This document shows positions 1 to 7,842 of a DNA stretch of 64,000 nt, piece by piece. The notes below the pieces were generated by a model. That model made no database searches. It was given only the letters and a program-made list of their open reading frames with translations, and was not told the DNA's origin. Every line of letters begins with the position of its first letter. Position 1 is the stretch's first letter. A program made the translations under genes and the position numbers. This stretch comes from CAYUEN01 sp964443745 (GTDB lineage: Bacteria > Campylobacterota > Campylobacteria > Campylobacterales > QNZT01), in NCBI GenBank assembly GCA_964443745.1, contig CAYUEN010000001.1, positions 112,670-176,669 of the forward strand, given 5' to 3'.

Positions 1-143
1 AAGAGTTCAACGAAATCACGTTCAGGATTCTCAATCCGCCCATCGAGGCGACCCATCTGCCCAAAGAGGGAGAGATGGCCGAAGAGATCACACTGAGCAA
101 AACGGAGGAGGGTGAGTTTATTCTAAACAGAAAAGGGAGTTGA
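1..143 (+). CDS. 3' end of an unidentified protein (partial)
   Basis: An open frame enters from the left edge, in the frame whose codons start at position 3, and stops at TGA 141-143. It gives about 46 C-terminal residues ending in ILNRKGS. The stop lies one base before the ruvA start, so the two genes are probably co-transcribed. The visible tail is charged and has no recognisable motif. In Campylobacterota a large protein of the flagellar-assembly FapA/DUF342 type is sometimes found upstream of ruvA, but this fragment is too short to confirm that. Function is left open. Confidence 0.6.
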   Translation, partial: EFNEITFRILNPPIEATHLPKEGEMAEEITLSKTEEGEFILNRKGS

Positions 144-144
144 T

Positions 145-705
145 ATGATTGTGGGGATAGAGGGTGACGTCGTCAAAAAGGAGCCGACCGCCCTCTATCT
201 CAAAACCGCTTCGGGACTCACCTATCTTCTTCGGATCTCTCTGCAGACAAGCGCCGCCATCGAGGCGTCACGGGTATCTTTGCACACCACTTTCGTCGTG
301 AAAGAGGAGAGCCAGACGCTTTTCGGTTTTGCCACCTTCAAGGAAAAATCCCTATTTGACCGTCTGATCAAAATCAACGGAGTCGGTCCCGGTATCGCGT
401 TGGCGATCTGCTCCACTTTCACCCCCGAATCGTTCGCAAAGGCGGTCGCAGCTTCGGATGTCGCCGCACTCAAATCGGTACCCGGAATCGGTCCCAAAAG
501 TGCGAAGCGGATATTGGTGGAATTGGGAGATTTTCGGATGGATCTGGGAGAAGAAAGCCCGCAGCAGCGGAATTTTCAAGAAGCGTTGCTCGCGCTGGAG
601 AGTCTGGGGTTCAAAAAAGAGAAGGTCGAACCGATCCTTTCTCAGATTTCCGCCTCTTCCACGGCGGAGATGGTCAAAGAGACGCTCAAACAACTCGGTA
701 GATAA
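145..705 (+). CDS. ruvA: Holliday junction branch migration protein RuvA
   Basis: RuvA is the DNA-binding tetramer that clamps Holliday junctions and recruits the RuvB motor in recombinational repair. The 186-residue product has the three expected parts: an N-terminal OB-fold (MIVGIEGDV opening), tandem helix-hairpin-helix motifs at about residues 70-125 (GVGPGIALAI and VPGIGPKSAKRILVEL), and a C-terminal RuvB-contacting domain after a short acidic/Gln linker (about 130-186). Length fits the family (about 185-205 aa). The ATG follows GGGAGT and sits one base after the upstream stop. ddl follows after 11 nt, an arrangement also seen in Campylobacter. Confidence 0.97.
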   Translation: MIVGIEGDVVKKEPTALYLKTASGLTYLLRISLQTSAAIEASRVSLHTTFVVKEESQTLFGFATFKEKSLFDRLIKINGVGPGIALAICSTFTPESFAKAVAASDVAALKSVPGIGPKSAKRILVELGDFRMDLGEESPQQRNFQEALLALESLGFKKEKVEPILSQISASSTAEMVKETLKQLGR

Positions 706-716
706 AGGATGGAGAT

Positions 717-1748
717 TTGAAATACGCGATCATTTTCGGAGGTGTAAGCTACGAGCATGAGATCAGTATCGTCAGTGCGATCACTCTCAAAGAGAGACTC
801 AAAGAGGAGAAGCTTTTTATCTTTTGCGACAGGGAGCGGGAATTTTATCTGATTCCGGAAGAGGAGATGAGGTCGAAACTCTTCAGTACCCAGGCATACA
901 AAAAGATGACGAAACTGACGCTGAAAAAGGGAGGTTTTTATCAAAAGGCGCTGATGAAAGAAAAACCTCTCGTTTTCGATGTCGTGCTCAATCTCGTCCA
1001 TGGTGGAGACGGGGAGGATGGAAAGATGGCGGCGCTCTTGAGTTTTTTCGATACTCCTTTCATCGGTCCGAGAATCGAAGCGAGCGTATTGAGTTTCAAC
1101 AAACACTATACCAAACTCTACGCCAAAGAGGTCGGAATCCGAACGCTTCCCTACGAAATCGTGAAAAAGGGTACCTACGAAATCGAAACGGCATTGCCGG
1201 TGATTCTCAAGCCGCTGCGCCTGGGGAGTTCGATCGGGGTGAGTGTGGTCAAGCACAAAAGCGAGTTGGCGTACGCGCTGGATGTGGCTTTCGAGTTCGA
1301 CGAGGAGGTGTTGGTCGAGCCGTTCGTCGAGGGGGTGAAGGAGTACAACCTGGCGGGTGCGTATGCGGATGGTTTTTTTTATTCGATCGTGGAGGAGCCG
1401 CACAAGGAGACGTTTCTCGATTTTGAGAAGAAGTATCTCGATTTCGGTCGTACCTCCCAAGTGCTCAAAGCCGACATCGATGCGCAGTTGGAAAAGAGGT
1501 TGCAGGAGGCGTTTGCGAAAATCTACGGAAGCCTCTTTGCGGGGGCGCTGATTCGTTGCGACTTTTTCGTGATCGAAGATCAGATCTATCTCAACGAGAT
1601 CAATCCGATTCCGGGCAGTTACGCCCACTACCTCTTCGAAGACTTCACCGAAGTGATGAATCGGCTCGCCCGACATCTACCCAAAGAGCGTACGATACCG
1701 ATAGATTACGCCTATATCGGATCGATCCAGAAAGCGAAGGGAAAGTAA
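717..1748 (+). CDS. ddl: D-alanine--D-alanine ligase
   Basis: Ddl is a cytoplasmic ATP-grasp enzyme that joins two D-alanines for the peptidoglycan stem peptide. The 343-residue protein opens with the Ddl N-terminal motif (IIFGGVSYEHEIS), carries the central ATP-grasp region (LKPLRLGSSIGVS, about 160-175) and ends with the metal/substrate loop NEINPIPGSYAHYLFED (about 290-307). These are typical of the Campylobacterota form. The start is TTG at 717, preceded by AAGGATGGAG at good spacing; no ATG competes. It lies 11 nt after ruvA and is probably in the same transcript. It converges on dctM, with only 25 nt between the stops. Confidence 0.96.
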   Translation: MKYAIIFGGVSYEHEISIVSAITLKERLKEEKLFIFCDREREFYLIPEEEMRSKLFSTQAYKKMTKLTLKKGGFYQKALMKEKPLVFDVVLNLVHGGDGEDGKMAALLSFFDTPFIGPRIEASVLSFNKHYTKLYAKEVGIRTLPYEIVKKGTYEIETALPVILKPLRLGSSIGVSVVKHKSELAYALDVAFEFDEEVLVEPFVEGVKEYNLAGAYADGFFYSIVEEPHKETFLDFEKKYLDFGRTSQVLKADIDAQLEKRLQEAFAKIYGSLFAGALIRCDFFVIEDQIYLNEINPIPGSYAHYLFEDFTEVMNRLARHLPKERTIPIDYAYIGSIQKAKGK

Positions 1749-1773
1749 GCTCTAAAGCCCTTCCTCGATCGTC

Positions 1774-3060
1774 TTAGAAGAGATCGACGATCTGCGGGAA
1801 AAGAACCAGTATCAAAAGCGTCAACAGCTGTAGTCCGATAAACGGCAACACGCCGCGGTAGATTTCACCCGTGCTCACGAGATTTCCGGCCGCCCCCTTG
1901 AGGTAGAAGAGAGAAAAGCCAAAAGGCGGGGTGAGAAACGAGGCCTGCAGGTTCATCGCCACCAAAATCGCGAACCAAATGGGATCGATACCGAACGTCT
2001 GTACGATCGGTACGAGAATCGGGATGACGATGAAGCTGATTTCCAGGAAATCGACGAAAAATCCGAGCAGAAAGATCGCCCCCATACTGATTGCGATAAA
2101 GGCCCATTTGTCCGCGATATCCTCTCTAAAAAACTCCAGTACCAGATCGCTGCCGCCCACTTCGTTGAAGACGAGCGAAAAAGCGGTGGCGCCGATCAAA
2201 ATCATGAAGATCATCGCGGTGAGTTTGACCGTCTCTATCGCGCTGTAGCGGAGATTCGCGAAGGAGAAGCTGCCGTTGAACAGTGTCAGGAGGATCGCAC
2301 CCACCGCACCGAAGGCAGCCGATTCGGTAGGAGAGGCGATGCCGGCGAAAATCGAACCCAAAACCAGCACGATCAGAAGTAGAGGTGGGATGATCGCGAC
2401 GATCGCTTCACGAAGAGTGGCTCCTGTCGTCTCGTTTTCGGGGATCGCGGGGGCGGTGGCGGGGCGTATCCATGCGATGAAGAGAATATAGAGCAGATAG
2501 AGCCCGACCAGCACGAGAGAAGGCCCCACAGCGGCCCGGAAGAGGTCCCCCACACTGACGCTCATCACGTCACCCAGAATGATCAATACGATGGAAGGAG
2601 GGATGATCTGCCCCAGTGTACCGCTGGCGGCGATGACGCCCGAGCTCAACGTTTTGGCGTAGTCGTATCGGATCATGATCGGAAGAGAGATGATGCTCAT
2701 CATGACGACGCTCGCTCCCACGATACCGGTACTCGCCGCCAAAATCGCGCCTACAAGCACAGTGCCGATCGCCAGTCCGCCTCTGATCGAGCCGAAGAGT
2801 TTTCCCACGGAAAGAAGCAGCCGTTCGGCGATTTTGCTCTTTTCCAGGATCAGCCCCATGAAGATGAAGAGGGGTACGGCGATGAGTGTGAAATTCTGCA
2901 TGATACCGAAGATGCGAAAAGGCAGCAGCCGAAAGACTTCCAATCCCACATCCGGAGTGAAAAAGGCGACAAAGAGCGCGGCGGAGCCGAATGCGAAGGC
3001 GACCGGGAATCCCACCAGCAGCAACACGAGCGCGGCGATGAACATATAAAGACCGATCAT
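1774..3060 (-). CDS. dctM: TRAP transporter large membrane subunit DctM
   Basis: DctM is the large (about 12 TM) channel subunit of tripartite ATP-independent periplasmic transporters, which take up organic acids with sodium or protons. The 428-residue product is almost wholly hydrophobic and shows the DctM signature regions (FPVAFAFGSAALF near the start; GIMQNFTLIAVPLFIFMG; ASGTLGQIIPPSIVLIILG; NLQASFLTPPFGFSLFYLKG near the end). The start is ATG 3060, overlapping the dctQ stop by 4 nt. The same frame stays open upstream to 3408, but that part is the shadow of dctQ and is not hydrophobic. No DctP binding protein lies beside it, so the substrate is unknown. Confidence 0.93.
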   Translation of the reverse strand: MIGLYMFIAALVLLLVGFPVAFAFGSAALFVAFFTPDVGLEVFRLLPFRIFGIMQNFTLIAVPLFIFMGLILEKSKIAERLLLSVGKLFGSIRGGLAIGTVLVGAILAASTGIVGASVVMMSIISLPIMIRYDYAKTLSSGVIAASGTLGQIIPPSIVLIILGDVMSVSVGDLFRAAVGPSLVLVGLYLLYILFIAWIRPATAPAIPENETTGATLREAIVAIIPPLLLIVLVLGSIFAGIASPTESAAFGAVGAILLTLFNGSFSFANLRYSAIETVKLTAMIFMILIGATAFSLVFNEVGGSDLVLEFFREDIADKWAFIAISMGAIFLLGFFVDFLEISFIVIPILVPIVQTFGIDPIWFAILVAMNLQASFLTPPFGFSLFYLKGAAGNLVSTGEIYRGVLPFIGLQLLTLLILVLFPQIVDLF

Positions 3061-3593
3061 TCGGTTCCCTTTTTGAGTCTTTGAATGTTTTTGTAGATTT
3101 CGCAGAGGCTTTGCAGTCCGAGCAGAACGAATCCGACCGCGATCATTCCCTTGATCATCCAGCGATGCGTCAAGCCCCCCGGATCGGAAGAGATTTCGTT
3201 TTGCAGATAACTCTGTTCGATGAAGGTGTAACTCATATAGAGTACCATAGCCGTGAAGGGCAGAATCAAAAAGAGTTGCGAAATCAGGTTGATCAGCGCT
3301 TTGGTGCGGGGAGAGAAACGGGCGTAGAAGATATCGACCCGCACATGTTTGTCGTGCTGGAGGGTATAGGCAAGTCCCAGCAGGAAGAGAATGTCGAAAA
3401 GATGCCACTCCATCTCCTGGAGTGCGACCGAACCGCTTTGAAAGAGGTATCGGTTGATCGCGTCGTAGACGATAAGCAGACTCAGTGCGATTACGAGCAG
3501 GGCCGCCAGTTGGGCCGCCCGTTTGACGAGCGCTTCGACCATAGAGACGATATTGCCGAGTTTAGCGCTCTTTGAGTTTTCCGACCGCTTCAC
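3057..3593 (-). CDS. dctQ: TRAP transporter small membrane subunit DctQ
   Basis: This is the small four-helix subunit that partners DctM. The 178-residue product has four hydrophobic segments (beginning AAQLAALLVIALSLLIVYD) and the DctQ pattern of an Asn-Arg-Tyr after helix 1 and a Glu-rich helix 2 start (LQEMEWHLFDILFLLG). GTG 3593 has a good ribosome site (GAGAGGAG) but overlaps the 3' end of trpC by 32 nt. ATG 3542, 19 nt after trpC, is the alternative and would remove 17 residues. Coupling to dctM is by ATGA overlap. Family assignment is confident; the start is not settled. Confidence 0.9.
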   Translation of the reverse strand: MKRSENSKSAKLGNIVSMVEALVKRAAQLAALLVIALSLLIVYDAINRYLFQSGSVALQEMEWHLFDILFLLGLAYTLQHDKHVRVDIFYARFSPRTKALINLISQLFLILPFTAMVLYMSYTFIEQSYLQNEISSDPGGLTHRWMIKGMIAVGFVLLGLQSLCEIYKNIQRLKKGTE

Positions 3594-4347
3594 AGATGTT
3601 CTCCTCTCTCATGAAGTGTTCTCCGATCAAAAAGGCGTCCGCCCCCGCCTCGTGGAGGTGTTCTATCGTCTCTTTGTCGCGGATTCCGCTTTCGGCGACG
3701 ATGATCTTTCCGTTGGGAATCAGGGGCATCAGTTTTTCGGTCAGTCCCATATCCATCTCGAAGGTTTCGAGATTGCGATGGTTGATTCCGATGATATCCG
3801 CGCCTGCGAAGATCGCTTTGGTCAGATCTTCGCGGTCGTGAATCTCCACCAGCGCCTCCATTCCCAGGTGCCGCGTATAATTGAGAAGCTCTTTGAGTTG
3901 CTTTTTGCTCAACGCCTTGGCGATGAGCAGGATAAAATCGGCTCCGTAGACGAGGGCTTCGAGAATCTGATATCTATCGATGATGAAGTCCTTGCGCAGC
4001 AGCGGTGTGGGAACGTACCGGCGAATCTGCGTCAGATACTCCAGACTTCCTTGGAAGAAGTGGGGTTCGGTGAGAACGGAGATCGCGTCCACCCCCGCTT
4101 TGGTGTATTCGTAAGCGATCATGAGCGGATCGAAATCTTCTCGTATCACCCCTTTGCTCGGACTCGCCTTTTTGATCTCCGCGATGATTCGGTAGGGATT
4201 CTCGGGGGTCGATTTGAGATAGGGTTTGATATCTCGGGGAGAATAGGGGTTGTATGCCAGTGAGCGCCCGAGCCACTCCAGTGGCATTTGCGCTTTTCTT
4301 TTTTCCAGATCCTCTCTTGTTTTTCGGATAATGTCGTCGAGTATCAC
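3562..4347 (-). CDS. trpC: Indole-3-glycerol phosphate synthase
   Basis: TrpC is a cytoplasmic TIM-barrel enzyme that closes the indole ring from carboxyphenylaminodeoxyribulose phosphate in tryptophan synthesis. Visible motifs are the phosphate- and substrate-binding strands EIKKASPSKGVI (about 58-70), DAISVLTEPHFFQGS, LLRKDFIIDRYQ, LVEIHDREDL, GINHRNLETF and VAESGI; these include the expected Glu and Lys catalytic positions. GTG 4347 is chosen because it overlaps the upstream TGA (GTGA) and follows GGGAGAA; a GTG at 4365 would add six residues. trpD lies elsewhere (9970-10956, + strand), so the trp genes are dispersed. Confidence 0.95.
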   Translation of the reverse strand: MILDDIIRKTREDLEKRKAQMPLEWLGRSLAYNPYSPRDIKPYLKSTPENPYRIIAEIKKASPSKGVIREDFDPLMIAYEYTKAGVDAISVLTEPHFFQGSLEYLTQIRRYVPTPLLRKDFIIDRYQILEALVYGADFILLIAKALSKKQLKELLNYTRHLGMEALVEIHDREDLTKAIFAGADIIGINHRNLETFEMDMGLTEKLMPLIPNGKIIVAESGIRDKETIEHLHEAGADAFLIGEHFMREENICEAVGKLKER

Positions 4348-5651
4348 TCTTTTTTCTCCCTGCACGCTTTGATTTTTTCGAAATGTTCGATGATTTCAGC
4401 CTCTTCGGTCCGATTCATCAGCGGATTCAAAATCGTATACGCCTCTTCGCAGCGTCCCAGTTTGTACAATCCCCAGGCGAGCGAATCGAGATAGAAGAGG
4501 GAGTCCGGCTCCTTTTCGAGCGCTTTTCTGACCCATCTGATTCCCTTCTCGATATCGATATCATGATCGATCAAAAGATAGCCGTAGTAGTTTTCGAATA
4601 AAGGGTCATCAAGATCCTGAAGCGCCTTTTCGAACTTTTCGACGACGCTTCGAAGCAGTTTCGGGTCGTTTTTTCTCTTCGCGCTTTCGTACTGCAAGAT
4701 CGCGGCTCTGGCGAGGTAGTGCGAAGCCCCCCGCTCTTTGTAGAGTTTCATCGCCAGGCGGTAGGCTTTCTTGAACATTTTCCGCTGTGTATAGAGATCG
4801 AGGAGCAGATCGTCTCCGAGTCCGTTTTTCTTGACGTAGGCGATCGCCTTGTCGAACCGCTTCTGATAGAGATAGAGTTCGATCACTTTCTGGGCGAATT
4901 GCGGTTTTTTGGTGGTTTTGTAGAGTCTGCGGTAGATATCTATCAGAGGTTCGATCTCTTCTCTTTTGGAGTAGATCTGTACGAGCCGGAAGCAGACCGC
5001 TTCCGAACACCCCTCGATGCGGCTGTGTGTCTCGAGCAGGCGGATCGCCTCGTCTTCCCTTCCCAAATCGCTGTAAAGTATATCGGCGAGATTGAGGGCG
5101 GCACGTGCGGATTTGTTTTTTGCGTACGCTTCCTTGAAATATTTCAGGGCGATTTTGGATTTGCCGAGCGCCCTGGCGCTCATACCCGCGATTTCGAGAT
5201 TGCGTTCGTCTCTCTTTTTGGCGAGGAGTTTTCGGGCTACTTCGCTCGCTTTTTCGTACGCTTTGATATCGATATAGTAAGCGGCCAGATAGCGGTTGAG
5301 TTCCAGATCTTCCGGATATTTCGCCAAGCCTTTGTCCAGCAGTTTTTTGATGCGGGGAAAGTCGCGCAGCATGATTTCGTTTTTGATCGCTTCGGTGATA
5401 TAGGCGCGGTCTCCCGTTTTGTCGAAGACTATTTCGAAATATTTCGACGCGGTTTTGAAATCGTGGCGGCTGGTGGCATCGATCGCCAGCATCAGATAGG
5501 TGTCTGTCTGAATCCGCGTTTCGTTCAGGTCCGCCCGGACGATGGTGGGACGTTCGGGCAAAAAAGAGGGGGTCGCTTTTTGCAATTTCGCACACCCCGT
5601 CGAAAGAACCGACAGGGAAATGATCATAAGATACGTTGAATACCTGGACAC
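4344..5651 (-). CDS. TPR-repeat lipoprotein
   Basis: About 435 residues with an N-terminal lipoprotein signal (hydrophobic stretch ending LSTGC, lipid on the Cys) followed by roughly a dozen helix-pair units of TPR type, for example YFEIVFDKTGDRAYITEAI, LAAYYIDIKAYEKASEVA and SLAWGLYKLGRCEEAYTIL. Such proteins are periplasmic or outer-membrane scaffolds; no catalytic motif is seen. GTG 5651 (after GAGGTGG) gives a complete signal peptide. ATG 5627, which overlaps the upstream stop as ATGA, would leave only 11 residues before the Cys. The gene lies between a Cys-cluster protein and trpC in one minus-strand run. Its exact role cannot be read. Confidence 0.82.
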   Translation of the reverse strand: MSRYSTYLMIISLSVLSTGCAKLQKATPSFLPERPTIVRADLNETRIQTDTYLMLAIDATSRHDFKTASKYFEIVFDKTGDRAYITEAIKNEIMLRDFPRIKKLLDKGLAKYPEDLELNRYLAAYYIDIKAYEKASEVARKLLAKKRDERNLEIAGMSARALGKSKIALKYFKEAYAKNKSARAALNLADILYSDLGREDEAIRLLETHSRIEGCSEAVCFRLVQIYSKREEIEPLIDIYRRLYKTTKKPQFAQKVIELYLYQKRFDKAIAYVKKNGLGDDLLLDLYTQRKMFKKAYRLAMKLYKERGASHYLARAAILQYESAKRKNDPKLLRSVVEKFEKALQDLDDPLFENYYGYLLIDHDIDIEKGIRWVRKALEKEPDSLFYLDSLAWGLYKLGRCEEAYTILNPLMNRTEEAEIIEHFEKIKACREKKE

Positions 5652-5995
5652 TCTTTTTCCACCTCTTCGATATGATCTTTGAAATAGTCCCAGAAGGGAA
5701 AGGTTCGGCATTGTGTGGGCCTGACGGGGTAGATCGTGCATCTTTTGACTGCCGGATCGAAAAAGAGACATTCGTAACTCTCCCCGTTTTTGCGTTCCGC
5801 GAGCGAATAGCGGTATTTGACTTTGCGTAGGCAGCGCGTTTTGAACAGCTCTTCGTCCATCTCCAGATAGGAGGCGATCGCCTCGATTTCCGCAGGTGTG
5901 ACCCAGATGTAGCCACTCTCCCCGATACAGCAGTTGCCTTCGCAGTTTTCACAGGCTCCGGGATCGAACCGGAACGCAAACCCCTCTTTAATCAT
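5624..5995 (-). CDS. YkgJ-family cysteine cluster protein
   Basis: Small soluble protein (about 123 aa) with the YkgJ/zinc-or-iron-chelating signature: an N-terminal CxxCxxxCC cluster (CENCEGNCC, about 15-23) and later cysteines in CLRKVKY, CLFF, CTIYPVRPTQCRTFPFW and CPG. The set of conserved Cys and the RPxQCRxFPF motif indicate a bound metal or Fe-S centre. The biochemical role of the family is not established. ATG 5995 overlaps the preceding stop as ATGA and is preferred; ATG 6007 would add four residues. Neither has a clear ribosome site, suggesting translational coupling. Confidence 0.85.
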   Translation of the reverse strand: MIKEGFAFRFDPGACENCEGNCCIGESGYIWVTPAEIEAIASYLEMDEELFKTRCLRKVKYRYSLAERKNGESYECLFFDPAVKRCTIYPVRPTQCRTFPFWDYFKDHIEEVEKECPGIQRIL

Positions 5996-6720
5996 GTTGT
6001 TTTGCATTTTATACTATATGTCCTTGTATTCTGATATATTTTTTTGACCTCGGGTGTCATCTCTCCCTCTTCGAAATGGATGAGCGGCGGGTGCGTTCTG
6101 GTCACGGCGCGTGAATTTTTTCGTGCTTGCATCATCACAAGCGAAGCGGATTTGAGGCGCGTTCCGTGCACGAACCGAAGATCTTCGATTTTCATATGAG
6201 ATTCCAACATCGCCTGTGAGAGTATCTGCAACTGCCCGGGATCGTAGCAGAGCACCAGCCTGCCTCTGGGTTTGAGGAGTCGCGAGGCTCTGGCGATCAA
6301 TTTGCGTGGAGGTAGATGGATATTGTATCGGCTCGTATGGAGGAGGGGATTTTCGGATTTGCTGACTCCGTCATGGTAGTAAGGGGGATTGGTGACGATG
6401 AGATCGAATTTCCGATCGAAATCGTATGTAAGAAAATCGCCCGTGACGATCCGGCTCTCGATACGGTTGACGCGAGCATTCTGAATATTGAGCAGGGTGT
6501 TGTGGGGCTGCTTGTCGATCTGGGTGAGCGAGACGGGATAGTCTCTGGCAATCAGCAGACCGAGTATTCCGCAGCCTGCACCGATGTCGAGCACGGCGCC
6601 TCTGGGGTTGAAACGGGTGACGAAATCGTAGAGAAAATGGGCGTCACTGTTGAAAAGAAACCCTTCACTCTCCTGATATAAAAACAAATCGCTGTTCCTT
6701 GAGTGAAAACTGTGTATCAT
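5992..6720 (-). CDS. TrmN6/YfiC-like N6-adenine methyltransferase
   Basis: A 242-residue class I SAM-dependent methyltransferase. The SAM loop is VLDIGAGCGILGLLIA (about 43-58), the acidic motif II residue is in TQIDKQ, and the amino-methylating motif IV is IVTNPPYY (about 108-115). NPPY is the signature of N6-adenine or N5-glutamine enzymes. Overall order resembles TrmN6 (YfiC), which methylates A37 of tRNA-Val; a PrmB/HemK-like protein substrate is less likely because the N-terminal HemK domain is missing. It is divergent from kdsB with 45 nt between them and heads the minus-strand run down to dctM. Confidence 0.82.
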   Translation of the reverse strand: MIHSFHSRNSDLFLYQESEGFLFNSDAHFLYDFVTRFNPRGAVLDIGAGCGILGLLIARDYPVSLTQIDKQPHNTLLNIQNARVNRIESRIVTGDFLTYDFDRKFDLIVTNPPYYHDGVSKSENPLLHTSRYNIHLPPRKLIARASRLLKPRGRLVLCYDPGQLQILSQAMLESHMKIEDLRFVHGTRLKSASLVMMQARKNSRAVTRTHPPLIHFEEGEMTPEVKKIYQNTRTYSIKCKTT

Positions 6721-6765
6721 GAGATGATTGATTGTACAATATTTTCGTTAACAAAGGAGTTTGAT

Positions 6766-7497
6766 ATGATCCTCATCCCCGCGCGCAAGGCTTCGAGTCG
6801 TTTTCCCAACAAGGTGTTGGCCCTTATCGGCGGCGTACCGATGGTGATCGCGACGGCGAAGCGAGTGGAGGGGATCGACGATGTGGCGATCGCGACCGAT
6901 TCGCAGGAGATCGCGGAGGTGGCACGAAGATACGGATTTCGGGCGGTGCTCACTTCTTGCGATCATGGAAGCGGAACGGAGAGGATCAACGAAGCGGCTT
7001 TGTCGCTGGGGCTGGGGGAGCGCGAAATTATCATCAATGTTCAGGCGGACGAGCCTTTTATCGAGCCGGAAGTGGTCAAAAGCGTCTACGATCGTGTCGT
7101 CGACGGGGTCAGAACGAAAGAGGAACCGATGATGACAAGCTGCTACAAACGGATCGAATCCCGTTTCGCCGAAGATCCAAACCATGTCAAAGTGATCATG
7201 GATCATCGCAACTACGCGATCTACTTCTCCCGCTCGAAGATTCCCTATGACAGAGAGAGCCACCATAGCTATTTCGGACATCTGGGAATTTACGGCTTTA
7301 CGGGTCGTTCCCTGAGAGATTTCTGCGCATTGCCGCCTTCGCCTCTGGAGGAGATAGAAAAACTGGAACAGTTAAGAGCGATCTATTATGGCGAGAAGAT
7401 CGCGATGGTGGAAGTCGAAAGCGAGAGTTTCGGCATCGATACGCCGGAAGATCTAAAGATGGCGCTGGAGAAGTTCGGAAATAAACTGGGTAGATAA
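6766..7497 (+). CDS. kdsB: 3-deoxy-manno-octulosonate cytidylyltransferase
   Basis: KdsB makes CMP-Kdo in the cytoplasm, the activated sugar for the lipopolysaccharide inner core. The 243-residue product starts with the nucleotide-binding segment IPARKASSRFPNKVL and has the diagnostic NVQADEPFI (about 87-95) plus the C-terminal GIDTPEDLKMA. ATG 6766 is preceded by AAAGGAG with 7-nt spacing; the frame is open 63 nt upstream, but that part overlaps the divergent methyltransferase promoter and is not conserved in style. A TACAAT at 6735-6740 is a plausible -10. It indicates a Gram-negative outer membrane. Confidence 0.95.
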   Translation: MILIPARKASSRFPNKVLALIGGVPMVIATAKRVEGIDDVAIATDSQEIAEVARRYGFRAVLTSCDHGSGTERINEAALSLGLGEREIIINVQADEPFIEPEVVKSVYDRVVDGVRTKEEPMMTSCYKRIESRFAEDPNHVKVIMDHRNYAIYFSRSKIPYDRESHHSYFGHLGIYGFTGRSLRDFCALPPSPLEEIEKLEQLRAIYYGEKIAMVEVESESFGIDTPEDLKMALEKFGNKLGR

Positions 7498-7500
7498 ACC

Positions 7501-7610
7501 TTGCAGTATCCCAAAAGAGGAGGAGTGAAAAAAGAATACTGCAAAGGCTTATTTCTATATCGACACCCCTTCCTATTTCTGAAGAGGAGGAGAGCGAAAA
7601 AAGGGTGCGA
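7501..7610. other. Two tandem stem-loops with the same GGAGGAG loop
   Basis: In the 345-nt space between kdsB and the GGDEF-like gene there are two hairpins in a row. The first has perfect 9-bp arms TTGCAGTAT (7501-7509) and ATACTGCAA (7536-7544). The second has bulged arms around CACCC (7564-7568) and GGGTG (7603-7607). Both loops carry the identical 10-mer AGAGGAGGAG (7516-7525 and 7583-7592) followed by GAAAAAAG or a close variant. Neither has a T tract. They could be loops of a plus-strand RNA with CsrA-type GGA sites, or, on the other strand, CU-rich anti-Shine-Dalgarno loops. No identity is claimed. Confidence 0.4.
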
Positions 7611-7667
7611 TGGATAGAAAAACCGGGATATGAAAGATAAGTTTAGATAATTGACGAAAAGATATGG

Positions 7668-7712
7668 TAAAATAGAGGATATTGAAGCCAAAATAAAAGT
7701 AATGTTTACTTT
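7668..7712 (+). promoter_or_regulatory. Candidate promoter and 17-nt palindrome upstream of the GGDEF-like gene
   Basis: TAAAAT at 7668-7673, in the context ATGGTAAAATA, is a plausible -10 element for the gene starting at 7843; no convincing -35 is spaced correctly, which is common in Campylobacterota. Just downstream lies a perfect inverted repeat AAAGTAATGTTTACTTT (7696-7712; 7-bp arms, 3-nt centre), followed by a further AAGTAACA at 7721-7728. This is operator-like and could bind a dimeric regulator. The remaining 130 nt before the gene are AT-rich with no other signal seen. Confidence 0.35.
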
Positions 7713-7842
7713 ATGAAAAAAAGTAACACATAATGGAATTTGCGCTACATTTGTTTAAAAAATATTAACAAAATTTTCGATTGTCCGATCTGCTTTTTAA
7801 GGGATGGGAAAGACATCCCAAGATCAATCAGAAAGGTGGTAG

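Noticed and set aside
642..1676. Long minus-strand frame (344 aa) opposite ddl
   Set aside because: Antisense shadow of ddl; no domain, biased composition, and ddl is certain.
3061..3408. N-terminal extension of dctM as a 544-aa protein
   Set aside because: The extra 116 residues are the antiphase reading of dctQ, are not hydrophobic, and ATG 3060 gives the normal DctM length and an ATGA overlap.
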